Source: Actomonas aquatica (GTDB taxonomy: Bacteria > Verrucomicrobiota > Verrucomicrobiia > Opitutales > Opitutaceae). Taken from it: a stretch of DNA of 64,000 nt. The notes below the pieces were generated by a model, which saw only the letters and a list, made by a program, of their open reading frames with translations, did no database searches and was not told the DNA's origin. The DNA lies in the NCBI RefSeq assembly GCF_019679435.2, contig NZ_CP139781.1, positions 3,877,753-3,941,752 on the forward strand, given 5' to 3'. Every line of letters starts with the position of its first letter. Position 1 is the first letter of the stretch. Positions 1 to 7,871 of this stretch are shown piece after piece. A program made the translations under genes and the position numbers.

Positions 1-207
1 GAAGGAGTGCCACTCGCCGCTGGCGGCGCGCACGAAAACGCCCGCGTCGGTCGGGATGGAGGAGTTCTGCTGCGCCTTGGTGAAGGCGGCGGCCATGAAC
101 AGCTTGGGCGAGGTTTCGGCGGCGGCGGTCAACGCCGTGGTGACCGTGGCGGCGGCGACAGCGAGACCGAGGGAGGCGTGGAGTCGGGAGAGAGTGAAAC
201 GCTTCAT
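1..207 (-). CDS. Secreted protein, N-terminal fragment (runs off the left edge)
   Basis: Reading leftward from an ATG at 207, the first 69 codons are open to the window edge. The start is a signal peptide: basic MKRFTLSR, then an Ala/Val/Thr-rich stretch ending in an AAA-E site, so the protein is exported. The mature part begins with KLFMAAAFTK and contains DAGVFVRAASGEWHSF. Its ATG overlaps the TGA of the upstream gene (ATGA), so the two are almost certainly co-transcribed and translationally coupled. Too little is visible to name a family; the phrase 'GVF-R---GEWHSF' resembles a beta-propeller or BNR-type strand, but that is only a guess. Confidence 0.7.
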   Translation of the reverse strand, partial: MKRFTLSRLHASLGLAVAAATVTTALTAAAETSPKLFMAAAFTKAQQNSSIPTDAGVFVRAASGEWHSF

Positions 208-2123
208 GGGGCCAGCGGGACGATGCGGGTGGTGGTGGCGGAGGCGTCGAAATCGAGCTCGCGGCGTTCGGTGCCGAAGCGGATTTCGAGTTGGTGGCTT
301 TCGCGGGCGGCCTGGGCGAAGGGCCCGTCGAAGAGCGGCCAGGACTCGTAGGGGAGCGGCTCGCCGTCGATCAACGGACGCTCGCCGTAGGTGCCGGAGA
401 GCACCGTGCCGTCGAGACTGGTGAAGGTCACGGTCGGCGTGGGTTCGGTGGCGAAGTCGAGCGGCAGGGCTTTGACCGCCGTTTGGAAGTCGGCAAAGGA
501 GGCGTAGGCCGAGACCGGGGCGACTTGGACGACGTAACCGTTCTTCGGATACTCGCTCACGCGCACCCGGTGGCCGGCGCCCCATTCGTCGTGACGGGCG
601 CTGATCCAGGCACCGGCGCCGCCGGCGAGCAGGCCGGTCCAGTCGGAGGGACGCCACTCGCCGGGTTGGAAGGGACGGTAGGCGATGTAGGTCGGACCGC
701 CGATGGCGAAGATCCAGCCGGAGTCGTCTTCGGTGACTTCCGCGAGGTCGCGGGAGAAGAAGGTGTTGAGGTGTTGGAAGGGCGCGTCGGGCGCGATGTC
801 GTAGAGACCGATGAGGGCCGACTTGGATTGGAAGACCTGCTCGTAGGGCGAGCCGCTCATCATTTTGTCGGGCGACGTATAGTCGACTTTGGAGCGGGCG
901 ATGAGATCGACCACGTCGTCCCACTCGGCGCCGAAATACATGGTGCCTTCCTTGGCCGAGTAGTGCGGGTGGAGAGCGAAGAAGGTGTTGGCGATGCCGA
1001 GCGGTTTTTCCTCAAACCAGTTGAGGCTCCAGGTCTGTTGTTGGATGGGTTGGAGCAGGCCGCCTTGACTGGAACCGAGCAGATAGTCCGGCGTGACGTA
1101 GCTGTATTTGTAGACCGGCGTGGTCATGTGGTCCTCGATCTCAAAGGCGTCGGGACCGGCGTGGCGCATGCGCCAGCGGGTGCGTTTGAGTTCGCGGTGC
1201 TCGTAGGGCACATCGCGGTAGGTGGCGATGCGTTGGAGGATGGGCGGCGGGGTCCAACCGCTGAGCGCCACGATGAGGGCGGAGCCATTGAGAGTGAGTT
1301 CGTGTTGATCCCAGAGCAACCAGGCGAGGGCGCTCGAGGCACCGAGCGCGGGTTGCATGGCGTGCTTCGGGTAGATGCGGCTGTGGGCGCCGCCGTAAAC
1401 GCCGCCGATGTTTTCCACCGCGAAGTCGAGCAGTTCATACTCGAGCATCATGGTGGCCTGTTGGCGAAGTTCCGGGTCTTCGCACCAACCGGCGAGCAGG
1501 CCGAGGGCGGAGACGTAGGGATCGATGTAGTTGGGCGAGTCGTATTCGCCGCGGCCGTAGGCGGTGGTGATCTTGATCCAGTCGAGGATGTATTCCTTGG
1601 CTTCGGCGCGGTTCTCGGCGGAGGACTTGCCGTTATACCAAGCCTCGGGCGGCAGGTCGGACCAGGTCTCGGCGGCGAGGTAGAGGCTGGCGTAATACAT
1701 CAGCCAATGGTTCTCGGTGTCGCCGCGGAAGGGGAAGTAGGTGCGCCAGGCCTCGCGGATAACCGCCCAGTCGGACGGTGCGAGATGGGGCTCACCGGCC
1801 TTCATTACGAGCACCATGGGATACATCCAGAACATGGCGCCGGAGGGTTCCTTGGTGAGTTCGCGCAGACGATGGCGGGCCCACTCGAGATTGGTGCCGC
1901 GGGCGAAGTTGGCGGCGACCCAGGGGAGACTGCCCCACTCGGGGTTGTCGGCTTGGGTGCGCTCGATGTAACGATTGATGAGCTGCTCGCTCCGCGCGTG
2001 ATAAGCGGCGGAGATCTCGCCGTCGCTGGGCGCAGTGGGTGGGGTGGCGCGAAGGGCGCAGCTACCGGCGACGATGAAAGCGAGCAGGAGAGCAATCCGG
2101 GGGAAGGGAGACTTTCCTGGCAT
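204..2123 (-). CDS. Secreted 639-aa protein, possibly an (alpha/alpha)-toroid polysaccharide-active protein
   Basis: The reading frame is open from 2231, but the ATG at 2123 gives a proper signal peptide (MPGKSPFPRIALLLAFIVAG...CALRA), so I start there. The mature protein has a long helical N-terminal half rich in Trp/Tyr/His (ENHWLMYYASLYLAAETWSD, SPNYIDPYVSALGLLAGW), then a beta-rich C-terminal half. That order is seen in heparinase II/III-like and alginate-lyase-like toroid enzymes, but I cannot point to a diagnostic catalytic motif. It lies upstream of, and overlaps by ATGA, another secreted protein gene on the same strand. The call 'secreted, unknown' is firm; the enzyme idea is weak. 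Confidence 0.75.
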   Translation of the reverse strand: MPGKSPFPRIALLLAFIVAGSCALRATPPTAPSDGEISAAYHARSEQLINRYIERTQADNPEWGSLPWVAANFARGTNLEWARHRLRELTKEPSGAMFWMYPMVLVMKAGEPHLAPSDWAVIREAWRTYFPFRGDTENHWLMYYASLYLAAETWSDLPPEAWYNGKSSAENRAEAKEYILDWIKITTAYGRGEYDSPNYIDPYVSALGLLAGWCEDPELRQQATMMLEYELLDFAVENIGGVYGGAHSRIYPKHAMQPALGASSALAWLLWDQHELTLNGSALIVALSGWTPPPILQRIATYRDVPYEHRELKRTRWRMRHAGPDAFEIEDHMTTPVYKYSYVTPDYLLGSSQGGLLQPIQQQTWSLNWFEEKPLGIANTFFALHPHYSAKEGTMYFGAEWDDVVDLIARSKVDYTSPDKMMSGSPYEQVFQSKSALIGLYDIAPDAPFQHLNTFFSRDLAEVTEDDSGWIFAIGGPTYIAYRPFQPGEWRPSDWTGLLAGGAGAWISARHDEWGAGHRVRVSEYPKNGYVVQVAPVSAYASFADFQTAVKALPLDFATEPTPTVTFTSLDGTVLSGTYGERPLIDGEPLPYESWPLFDGPFAQAARESHQLEIRFGTERRELDFDASATTTRIVPLAP

Positions 2124-2250
2124 GATAGCCGAACTTGGGTGCGGCGACCGAGCTGGGGAAGTGAAAGTGGAATGAAAGTTTCCGGCGCGCTCCGCGTGGC
2201 TGCTTCGCGGCGCCGATTGACCGCAGTCCAAGTCCGGCTATGGTCCGGCC

Positions 2251-3870
2251 ATGTCGAAAGCCAAAGCCACTGCCCCTGCGAAGGTTACGGTCCGCCGCGC
2301 AACCCTGCGGGACATCCCCGCGCTCGTTAAGCTCAACATCGCCGCCTACCCGGTGCTCGCCGACGAGAACGTGGTCTGGGGCGAGGCGCACTTGGCCCAC
2401 CACCTGCGCGTGTTTCCGCAAGGCCAGTTTGTGGCCGAGGTGAAGGGCAAGATCGTCGGCGCGGCGTCGACGCTGGTGGTCGATCTGGGGCCGGATCCGC
2501 TGCGCAATCACACCTGGTCGGGCATCACCGACAGCGGTTATTTCAACAACCACGACCTCAACGGCGATACCCTCTATGGCGCCGATGTGTATGTGCACCC
2601 GAAGGCGCGTGGACTCGGCGTGGGCGCGGCGCTCTACGATGCACGCCGCAAACTCTGCAAACGACTCAACAAGCGGCGCATCCTGGCGGGCGGTCGTCTG
2701 TGGAACTACCAGGATCATGCGGAGAAGTTCTCCCCGCAGGAATACGCCGAGCGCGTCGCGGCCGGTGAGTTCCGCGATCTCGTGCTGAGTTTCCAACTTC
2801 GTGAGGGGTTCCAGTTGCGCGGCGTGATGCCGAACTACCTGCGCGATCCCAACAGCCACAACCACGCCAGCCTCATCGAGTGGCTCAATCCCGACTACCG
2901 GCCGGCCAAGACCGGTGCGCGCAAGGTGCGGGTGGCCTGCGTGCAATACCAGATGCGCAAGATCAGCTCGTTTTCGGACTTCGCGCGACAGGTGACCTAC
3001 TTCACCGACGTGGCGGCCGACAGCGATGCCGACTACGTGTTGTTTCCCGAGCTCTTCACCGTCGAATTGCTTTCGACCACCCACACCAAGTCGCCGCAGG
3101 AGGGCATGAAGCGCCTGGCCAAGCTCACGCCGAAGGTCGTCGGCCTCCTGCAAAGCCTGGCCGTCAAATACGGCGTCACGATCATCGGCGGCAGCCACCC
3201 GACCAGAGTGGGCAAGGAGCTGCAGAACATCTGCACGGTTTGCCTGCCCGACGGCAGCATCCACGAGCAGCCCAAGCTGCACATCACGCCGAACGAAAGC
3301 CACTGGTGGGGCATCACGGGCGGCAACTCCCTGCAGGTAATCGACACCCCCGGGGCCAAGATCGGTGTGCTCATCTGCTACGACTCGGAGTTTCCCGAAG
3401 CGGCGCGTCATTTGGCCGACCACGGCGCCGAGATCCTCTTCGTGCCCTTCTGCACCAACGACCGCAAAGGTTACCTGCGCGTGCGCTACTGCTGTCAGGC
3501 GCGGGCGGTGGAGAACCAGGTCTACGTCGCACTCGCCGGCAATGTGGGCAACCTGCCTGACGTCGAGAATATGGACGTGAACTACGCGCAGGCCGCCGTG
3601 TTCACGCCGTCGGACTACGCCTTTGCCCGCGACGGCATTGCCGCCGAAGCCGATTCCAACGAAGAGACGGTGCTCATCTGCGACCTCGATCTCGACGACC
3701 TGCATGAAGCACGTGAACTCGGCACAGTGACGCCGCGACTCGATCGCCGCGAAGACTTGTTCAAGATGACCTCCCACGTCGTCGTCCCCAAGGGCGCGGT
3801 GATCGACCCGATCGGTCCACTCGGCACCCAGCGTGGTTGGAGCAGCGAGGTGAATCCGGAAGGCGGTTGA
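2251..3870 (+). CDS. GNAT acetyltransferase / carbon-nitrogen hydrolase (nitrilase) fusion protein
   Basis: A 539-aa two-domain protein. Residues about 13-190 are a GNAT N-acetyltransferase: TVRRATLRDIPALVKLNIAA at the start, and the acetyl-CoA loop region 'VHPKARGLGVGAALYDARR'. Residues about 225-505 are a nitrilase-superfamily hydrolase with the complete catalytic triad: Glu267 in FPELF, Lys342 in QPKLH and Cys376 in GVLICYDSEFPE. The family hydrolyses amides or nitriles; fused GNAT-nitrilase proteins are known in many bacteria but the substrate is generally unassigned. It is transcribed away from the secreted-protein operon on the other strand, about 130 bp apart, so the gap holds divergent promoters. 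Predicted cytosolic, with no signal peptide. Confidence 0.93.
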   Translation: MSKAKATAPAKVTVRRATLRDIPALVKLNIAAYPVLADENVVWGEAHLAHHLRVFPQGQFVAEVKGKIVGAASTLVVDLGPDPLRNHTWSGITDSGYFNNHDLNGDTLYGADVYVHPKARGLGVGAALYDARRKLCKRLNKRRILAGGRLWNYQDHAEKFSPQEYAERVAAGEFRDLVLSFQLREGFQLRGVMPNYLRDPNSHNHASLIEWLNPDYRPAKTGARKVRVACVQYQMRKISSFSDFARQVTYFTDVAADSDADYVLFPELFTVELLSTTHTKSPQEGMKRLAKLTPKVVGLLQSLAVKYGVTIIGGSHPTRVGKELQNICTVCLPDGSIHEQPKLHITPNESHWWGITGGNSLQVIDTPGAKIGVLICYDSEFPEAARHLADHGAEILFVPFCTNDRKGYLRVRYCCQARAVENQVYVALAGNVGNLPDVENMDVNYAQAAVFTPSDYAFARDGIAAEADSNEETVLICDLDLDDLHEARELGTVTPRLDRREDLFKMTSHVVVPKGAVIDPIGPLGTQRGWSSEVNPEGG

Positions 3871-3888
3871 GGTCGAGGGGGGGGCGAT

Positions 3889-3955
3889 GTCGGGCGTGAA
3901 GCCCGACCCACACTCTGGTGCGCCCTTCTGTTGTGGGTCGGGCTTTATGCCCGAC
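3889..3955. repeat. Inverted pair of small hairpins (REP/BIME-like)
   Basis: Two hairpins face each other: stem GTCGGGC-GTGAA-GCCCGAC followed by CCACA, then about 20 bp later TGTGG followed by GTCGGGC-TTTAT-GCCCGAC. The second is the reverse complement of the first apart from the loop, so the whole segment is a larger inverted repeat. It sits just after the stop of the GNAT-nitrilase gene and may also help end its transcript. Confidence 0.8.
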
Positions 3956-4054
3956 TACCTATTGTGGCGTTATCTGAACCGGTGTCTGCAGCGCGCGGCA
4001 CTGCGTAGTTTGCGGCATTGCCAAAACGGCGGCGGGGCTTTCGGTTGCTGGGCT

Positions 4055-4432
4055 ATGGTCAAAGGTCAACGCGTCGTCTGCATCAACGACACCTTCTCCG
4101 ATATGATTCGGGCGCTCTACAAGCAGCTCCCGACGAAGGGGGAGACCTATACCATTCGCGAAGTGTTTCTCGGCCGCGAAAAGGTGGTGAAGGGAGGCGA
4201 CTCCGCGACGGTGGGATTGCTGCTGGAGGAGATTCACAATCCGCCGGATCCCTTTCACGCCGAGCAACAGGAACTCGGGTTCACGTCCGAACGGTTCGCG
4301 CCACTCGAGGAGCTGCCGCCGGAAGAGGCCTCGGCTTACGCCGAAGGTGAAGCCGAATTTGAACTCGTCGGACCGGGCAATGGTGCCGGCGGATCGCCCG
4401 ACAAAGGTCCACTGAAGTGGGACCTGAATTGA
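4055..4432 (+). CDS. Conserved-looking 125-aa protein of unknown function
   Basis: The frame is open upstream to 3887, but that extension translates the hairpin pair described at 3889-3955. The ATG at 4055 (MVKGQRVVCINDTF) gives a natural start and so is preferred. The N-terminal 70 residues look folded and compact (GQRVVCINDTFSDMI, KGETYTIREVFLG), possibly a small beta-barrel. The C-terminal 50 residues are acidic and Pro/Gly-rich (PPEEASAYAEGEAEFELV), probably flexible. A perfect hairpin with six T residues follows nine bases after the stop, so this is probably a one-gene transcript. I do not recognise a named family. Confidence 0.7.
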   Translation: MVKGQRVVCINDTFSDMIRALYKQLPTKGETYTIREVFLGREKVVKGGDSATVGLLLEEIHNPPDPFHAEQQELGFTSERFAPLEELPPEEASAYAEGEAEFELVGPGNGAGGSPDKGPLKWDLN

Positions 4433-4440
4433 TTGAGGTA

Positions 4441-4466
4441 GAGCCGGCTGCAGCCGGCTCTTTTTT
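4441..4466 (+). terminator. Intrinsic terminator made from a REP-like palindrome
   Basis: A perfect 20-bp palindrome GAGCCGGCTGCAGCCGGCTC (4441-4460) is followed directly by TTTTTT (4461-4466). It closes the 4055-4432 gene. It is preceded by GTA and so has the same GTAG-stem form as the other small hairpins in this gap. Confidence 0.85.
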
Positions 4467-4534
4467 GGGGCGGGCAGGAGCGGTGTCGGAGACGAAGGTG
4501 GAGTGCGGTGCGGTGACTCATCCGCTTGGAACGA

Positions 4535-4759
4535 CGCCGGCTGAAGCCGGCGCCACGAGATCGGCGTTCGGTGGGTAGGGCAGTGGTTGTAGCCGGGCGC
4601 GGTGAGCCCGGTGGCGTTTTGAGGTGGACCGTCGGCGCGGAGGACCGAGGTCAACGACCTCGGCTACAGCGGAGGGGAGCGTTGCTACGTGATGGGTGTT
4701 CGGTGGGATGCGCAGAGGCTTCCAGCCTCTGCCACAGTGGCCGCGGCTTCCAGCCGCGG
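4535..4759. repeat. Cluster of five small hairpins with different stems but shared flanks
   Basis: This fills the gene-free stretch 4433-4884. The hairpins are: CGCCGGCT-GA-AGCCGGCG (4535-4552); CCGGGC-loop-GCCCGG (4593-4611); CCGAGGTC-AAC-GACCTCGG (4645-4663); GCAGAGGCT-TCC-AGCCTCTGC (4712-4732); CCGCGGCT-TCC-AGCCGCGG (4741-4759). The stem sequences differ from one to the next, yet several are followed by CCAC or CTAC, and two share the TCC loop inside GGCTTCCAGCC. Each has kept its own pairing, which looks like compensatory change rather than simple copying. No gene is visible in this stretch. Confidence 0.8.
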
Positions 4760-4824
4760 TGATGTGCTCGGAAACGAAGTGGCCTGCATCGCGTGTTCGC
4801 GTGAGGCGTTGCTGGGTGTGCGCA

Positions 4825-4858
4825 CAAAAAAGCAGCCGCTCGTTTCCGAGCGGCTGCT
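4825..4858 (-). terminator. Strong intrinsic terminator of the H1-like gene
   Basis: A perfect 12-bp stem (AGCAGCCGCTCG / CGAGCGGCTGCT, loop TTTC, 4831-4858) is flanked by an A run at 4825-4831. Read on the - strand this is a hairpin followed by a T run, 26 bases after the stop of the histone-H1-like gene. Confidence 0.93.
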
Positions 4859-4884
4859 TAGGATGTTGGATCTGGTGAAGGAGC

Positions 4885-5139
4885 TTACTTCTTCTTGGCA
4901 GCGGCCTTCTTGGCCGGGGCCTTCTTAGCAACCTTCTTAGCCGGAGCCTTCTTAGCGGGTGCCGGTTTGGCAGCGGCCTTCTTGGCCGGAGCCTTTTTGG
5001 CAGCCTTCTTGGCCGGCGCCTTCTTAGCAACGGCCTTCTTAGCCGGGGCCTTCTTGGCGGGGGCCTTCTTGGCCGGGGCTTTCTTCGCCGGTGCCTTCTT
5101 GGCAGCGGCCTTCTTCACCGTCTTCTTGGCTTTAGCCAT
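4885..5139 (-). CDS. Histone H1-like lysine/alanine/proline-rich DNA-binding protein
   Basis: An 84-aa protein made almost wholly of [15 protein letters not shown] repeats after a short [10 protein letters not shown] start. This is the composition of eukaryotic H1 C-terminal tails and bacterial H1-like (Hc1/AlgP-type) nucleoid proteins, which bind DNA non-specifically through lysines. A strong ribosome-binding site, AAGGAG, lies about 7 bases before the ATG (CTCCTT at 5147-5152 on the + strand), and a perfect terminator follows, so it is a well-expressed single gene. The repeated GCCTTCTTGGCC-like DNA is simply the coding repeat. A similar tail recurs on the antitoxin at 21016. Confidence 0.92.
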   Translation of the reverse strand: MAKAKKTVKKAAAKKAPAKKAPAKKAPAKKAPAKKAVAKKAPAKKAAKKAPAKKAAAKPAPAKKAPAKKVAKKAPAKKAAAKKK

Positions 5140-5406
5140 AGCAGTCTCCTTTTTGGGGATCGTAGTGTTGGTTCTGATCTATCGTTCGGGGTGTTTTGTT
5201 CCGCCGAACACTTGGCGCACCATGCGCCGCGTGTCCTGAGAATCAAACACTTGGAATCAATTGCAAGTATCCAGTGATACGAGCTTGCAGATTTCTGTGC
5301 GGTGTTTCAGCCCACCCAAATGGGCTCATATCCAATTAATGGATACGTCGGTCCGCGGTTGTGAGCGGGCTTGCCCCGGGGCGGGAAAGTGGCATCAGCA
5401 TGGAGC

Positions 5407-5829
5407 ATGAACCTGACCGATGCCCGCACCCTGATCACCCGTTGTGCTGAAAGAATGGATACGCTGGGCGGCGGCGTGGTCTTTGATGAATGGGCGGTCG
5501 TCACCCTCGGAGCGGGCGGAGCGAAGCTCGCCGCCTATGCGGGGCCGCGGGTGGAATCGTTTCGGCGACGCTTCAACGCCGACATCCGTCCCCTGCAGGC
5601 CGAACTGGAAGGGCGGCAGCTGCAGGTGGGTGAGTTTGCCTTTGCCCCGCAGGCCGAGGGCACCGCTTACGATGCCTGTGTGCGCATCGGTCGTGGCGCT
5701 TACCTGTGGTGGAACAACACACAGGCGACGTTGGAAGATATCCGCGCGCGTGGGTCGTGGCTGCCGGCGCAAAAGGTGTTCGCTGATTTGTGCGAAGTGT
5801 TCCGCAGCGATCCGCTGGAGCAGGAGTAG
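5407..5829 (+). CDS. Hypothetical 140-aa cytosolic protein
   Basis: The frame opens at 5371, but the ATG at 5407 (MNLTDARTLITRCAERMDTL) begins an evident N-terminal helix and is preferred. The sequence looks like a compact alpha/beta protein: FDEWAVVTLG, AAYAGPRVESFRRRF and a C-terminal helix with LPAQKVFADLCEVFRSDPLE. No signal peptide or membrane segment is present. It converges with the membrane-protein gene on the other strand, with stops only 18 bases apart. I do not recognise a family; the codon pattern and clean start support a real gene. Confidence 0.7.
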   Translation: MNLTDARTLITRCAERMDTLGGGVVFDEWAVVTLGAGGAKLAAYAGPRVESFRRRFNADIRPLQAELEGRQLQVGEFAFAPQAEGTAYDACVRIGRGAYLWWNNTQATLEDIRARGSWLPAQKVFADLCEVFRSDPLEQE

Positions 5830-5847
5830 GGGGGGCGGACACCGTTC

Positions 5848-6834
5848 TCAGGCGATGAGGCCGGTGTAGACGAACCACGCGTAAGCCACGACGAGTCCCG
5901 CCGCGATCGGTCGCGGCAAACGACCCACGGTGAGCAGACAGATGCCATGCACGAGCACGGCCCCGCCGAGAATGATGACGGCGGTTTGAAAAAAGTCGGG
6001 CAGCGGCACGGGTTGCAGCACGGCGAAGAGACCGAGACAGAGCGGGATGCAGATGTGGCCGTCGCCGACTTGGGAGCTGTAAACGATATCCGCGCGCCGA
6101 CGCCATGCGTAGTAGAACGCGAGCAGGGCGTTGGGCAGCACGAGCAGCCAGCCGGTGATCCAGCCGAGGTTGGCGGCGCTGAAGAAACCGGAGTCGGCGG
6201 CGCTCAAGTAGGCGACCAACCCATCGAGGCTTTCGTAGATGACCCAGCCGCTGAGTGCGATGAGCACGAGGTCGATGTAGAAGCGCCAGCCGAACGAGCC
6301 GCCGCGGCGCACGTTGTCCTTGAGCACGTCGAAGACCTGGAAGCACTGCCAAAAGAGAAACACGCCGATAAGGGCGAGGCCGTCGCCACGATCGAGTTGA
6401 CCATCGCGACCGAGGGCCCAGGTGAGGCCGGTGAAAAACAGCACGGCGGCCAGGGTGAGTAGCAGCGCGAGGCGACTGAGCTGTTGGGTGCGACGCTGCG
6501 ATTTGCCGCCTTTATTCGCGACAATGTGCAGCGGCCAGATGAGGGCGGGCAGGCCGAGCAGCAAGGTGAGGTTGGTCGTGTTGTTGACCAGGCTGTTGAC
6601 CATGATCTCGACGGGCGCGCCTTGGTCGCGCCAGAGCAGAAAGACGAAGACGAGGTTACCCAATCCCGAACAGTAGGGCACGATGAGCGTGCCGAGCGCG
6701 GTGCCGTCGAGGCCCTGCTGCAGCATGGCTTCGAGCCGCCAGATCATCAGCCACGACGCGAGCAGGAAGAGCACCGTGAAGGTGGCCGGATGCACGATGC
6801 CAAGCTGGTCGATGAGATCGTAGAGCGGATGCAC
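5848..6834 (-). CDS. Multi-pass membrane protein resembling sodium/calcium (CaCA) exchangers
   Basis: A 328-aa integral membrane protein with about ten hydrophobic segments arranged as two similar halves. The first half has GTALGTLIVPYCSGLGNLVF followed by VNSLVNNTTNLTLLLG; the second has WLLVLPNALLAFYYAWRRR with a following GDGHICIP region. Polar residues inside these segments (Ser, Asn, Thr) recall the alpha-repeats of Na+/Ca2+ exchangers, although the usual GSSLPE-type motif is not intact. It would exchange cations across the inner membrane. It lies downstream of the lipoate ligase on the same strand, 180 bp away. Family assignment is moderate; the membrane topology is clear. Confidence 0.72.
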   Translation of the reverse strand: MHPLYDLIDQLGIVHPATFTVLFLLASWLMIWRLEAMLQQGLDGTALGTLIVPYCSGLGNLVFVFLLWRDQGAPVEIMVNSLVNNTTNLTLLLGLPALIWPLHIVANKGGKSQRRTQQLSRLALLLTLAAVLFFTGLTWALGRDGQLDRGDGLALIGVFLFWQCFQVFDVLKDNVRRGGSFGWRFYIDLVLIALSGWVIYESLDGLVAYLSAADSGFFSAANLGWITGWLLVLPNALLAFYYAWRRRADIVYSSQVGDGHICIPLCLGLFAVLQPVPLPDFFQTAVIILGGAVLVHGICLLTVGRLPRPIAAGLVVAYAWFVYTGLIA

Positions 6835-7014
6835 GGGAGGGTGGTCTTACAGAAGGTAACGAAGGGGGCGAAGGGCTGGGAGGCAGGGTGATTTTTTAGA
6901 ACGGTGGTCGTCGTGGCTGCACGACGATGGTTGGAGCGATGGCGGGTGAGCTCATGCTGCTCTTCGTTTCCTCTTGGTTGAAACAGCGTTGGAGTGGGGC
7001 GTGCGCCTTGCGTC

Positions 7015-7740
7015 TCAGCGACGTTCGATCCACTCGGGGGTGGCGTAAGATTCGGCGAGCGGGTCGAGGGCTTCGTCCCAGAGCTCAGGCCAAGTGGATT
7101 CGTGCGCTTCGGCGGCGAGCAACGTGGCGAGGGCGGCGGTGAAGTCGCCGTGGAAGAGTTCCCAGTCGATTTCGCCGACGGCGCCGCGGGCGATGGAGCC
7201 TTGGAACAACAGCCCGTGCTTGGAGCGTTTTTGGGCGGCGCCGGCGAGCTTGGCGCCGGTCGTCGCATGAATGACGTCGTGCAACTCCGGTTTGGTGAAA
7301 CAGACGCCGGGTCCGGGGGCGTCGTCGTCGCAGGGTTCGCAGTGTTCTTTGAGTTCGGCCGCGACGCCTTGGCGGGTGAGGCAGTCGGTGACGGCGCGAT
7401 GGATGGCGGCGTAGGCTACGGTGGCACGCGCGTCGCCGAGATCGTGACCGCGCGGAATGACCAGCGCATAGGTCCAATCGTCGCGATGGTCGACGACCCC
7501 GCCGCCAGTGGGACGCCGACAGAGTTCGAAGTCGCTGGCCGTGATGGTGGCATCAACCGGCAACTGTTCCCGCACCCAGGCGATCTTTTGGCTGTAGCCA
7601 AAGGTGATGGCCGGGCGGTGCCAGCCGTAGTGGCGAAAGCGGGCGTGGTCACGCTGCGGGTAGTGCTGCAGCAGCAACAGATCGGCGGCCATGTTGGCGG
7701 CGGCGGAATCGGAGCGGGAACTGAGGAGGTCAAAAACCAT
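7015..7740 (-). CDS. Biotin/lipoate A/B protein ligase family protein (lipoate ligase)
   Basis: A 241-aa enzyme of the LplA/BPL fold. The hallmark motif RRPTGGGVVDHRDDWTYAL matches the family pattern RR-x-GGG-x-x-x-H ... TY, and GAKLAGAAQKRSKHGLLFQG holds the lysine that positions the lipoyl or octanoyl adenylate. It attaches lipoate or octanoate to 2-oxoacid dehydrogenase or GcvH domains. The frame extends to 7926 but would overlap the divergent kinase gene; the ATG at 7740 gives a normal N-terminus (MVFDLLSS). The 130 bp to the kinase start at 7872 would then hold both promoters. At 241 residues it lacks the extra C-terminal accessory domain of long LplA proteins. Confidence 0.88.
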   Translation of the reverse strand: MVFDLLSSRSDSAAANMAADLLLLQHYPQRDHARFRHYGWHRPAITFGYSQKIAWVREQLPVDATITASDFELCRRPTGGGVVDHRDDWTYALVIPRGHDLGDARATVAYAAIHRAVTDCLTRQGVAAELKEHCEPCDDDAPGPGVCFTKPELHDVIHATTGAKLAGAAQKRSKHGLLFQGSIARGAVGEIDWELFHGDFTAALATLLAAEAHESTWPELWDEALDPLAESYATPEWIERR

Positions 7741-7871
7741 GGCGGAAGGAAGCGCGTTGGCGGGTGAACGCAGGGTAGAGGAGTAGGGTGGGAGAAGGCG
7801 CGCAAGCCGCAGCTCCGCAATGGAGGCAGTTTGCGATTGGCGTGGGCGGTAATTCGTAGATTGCTCGACGC

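Noticed and set aside
3887-4054. N-terminal extension of the 4055-4432 protein
   Set aside because: It translates the facing hairpin pair and is not protein-like; the internal ATG at 4055 is better.
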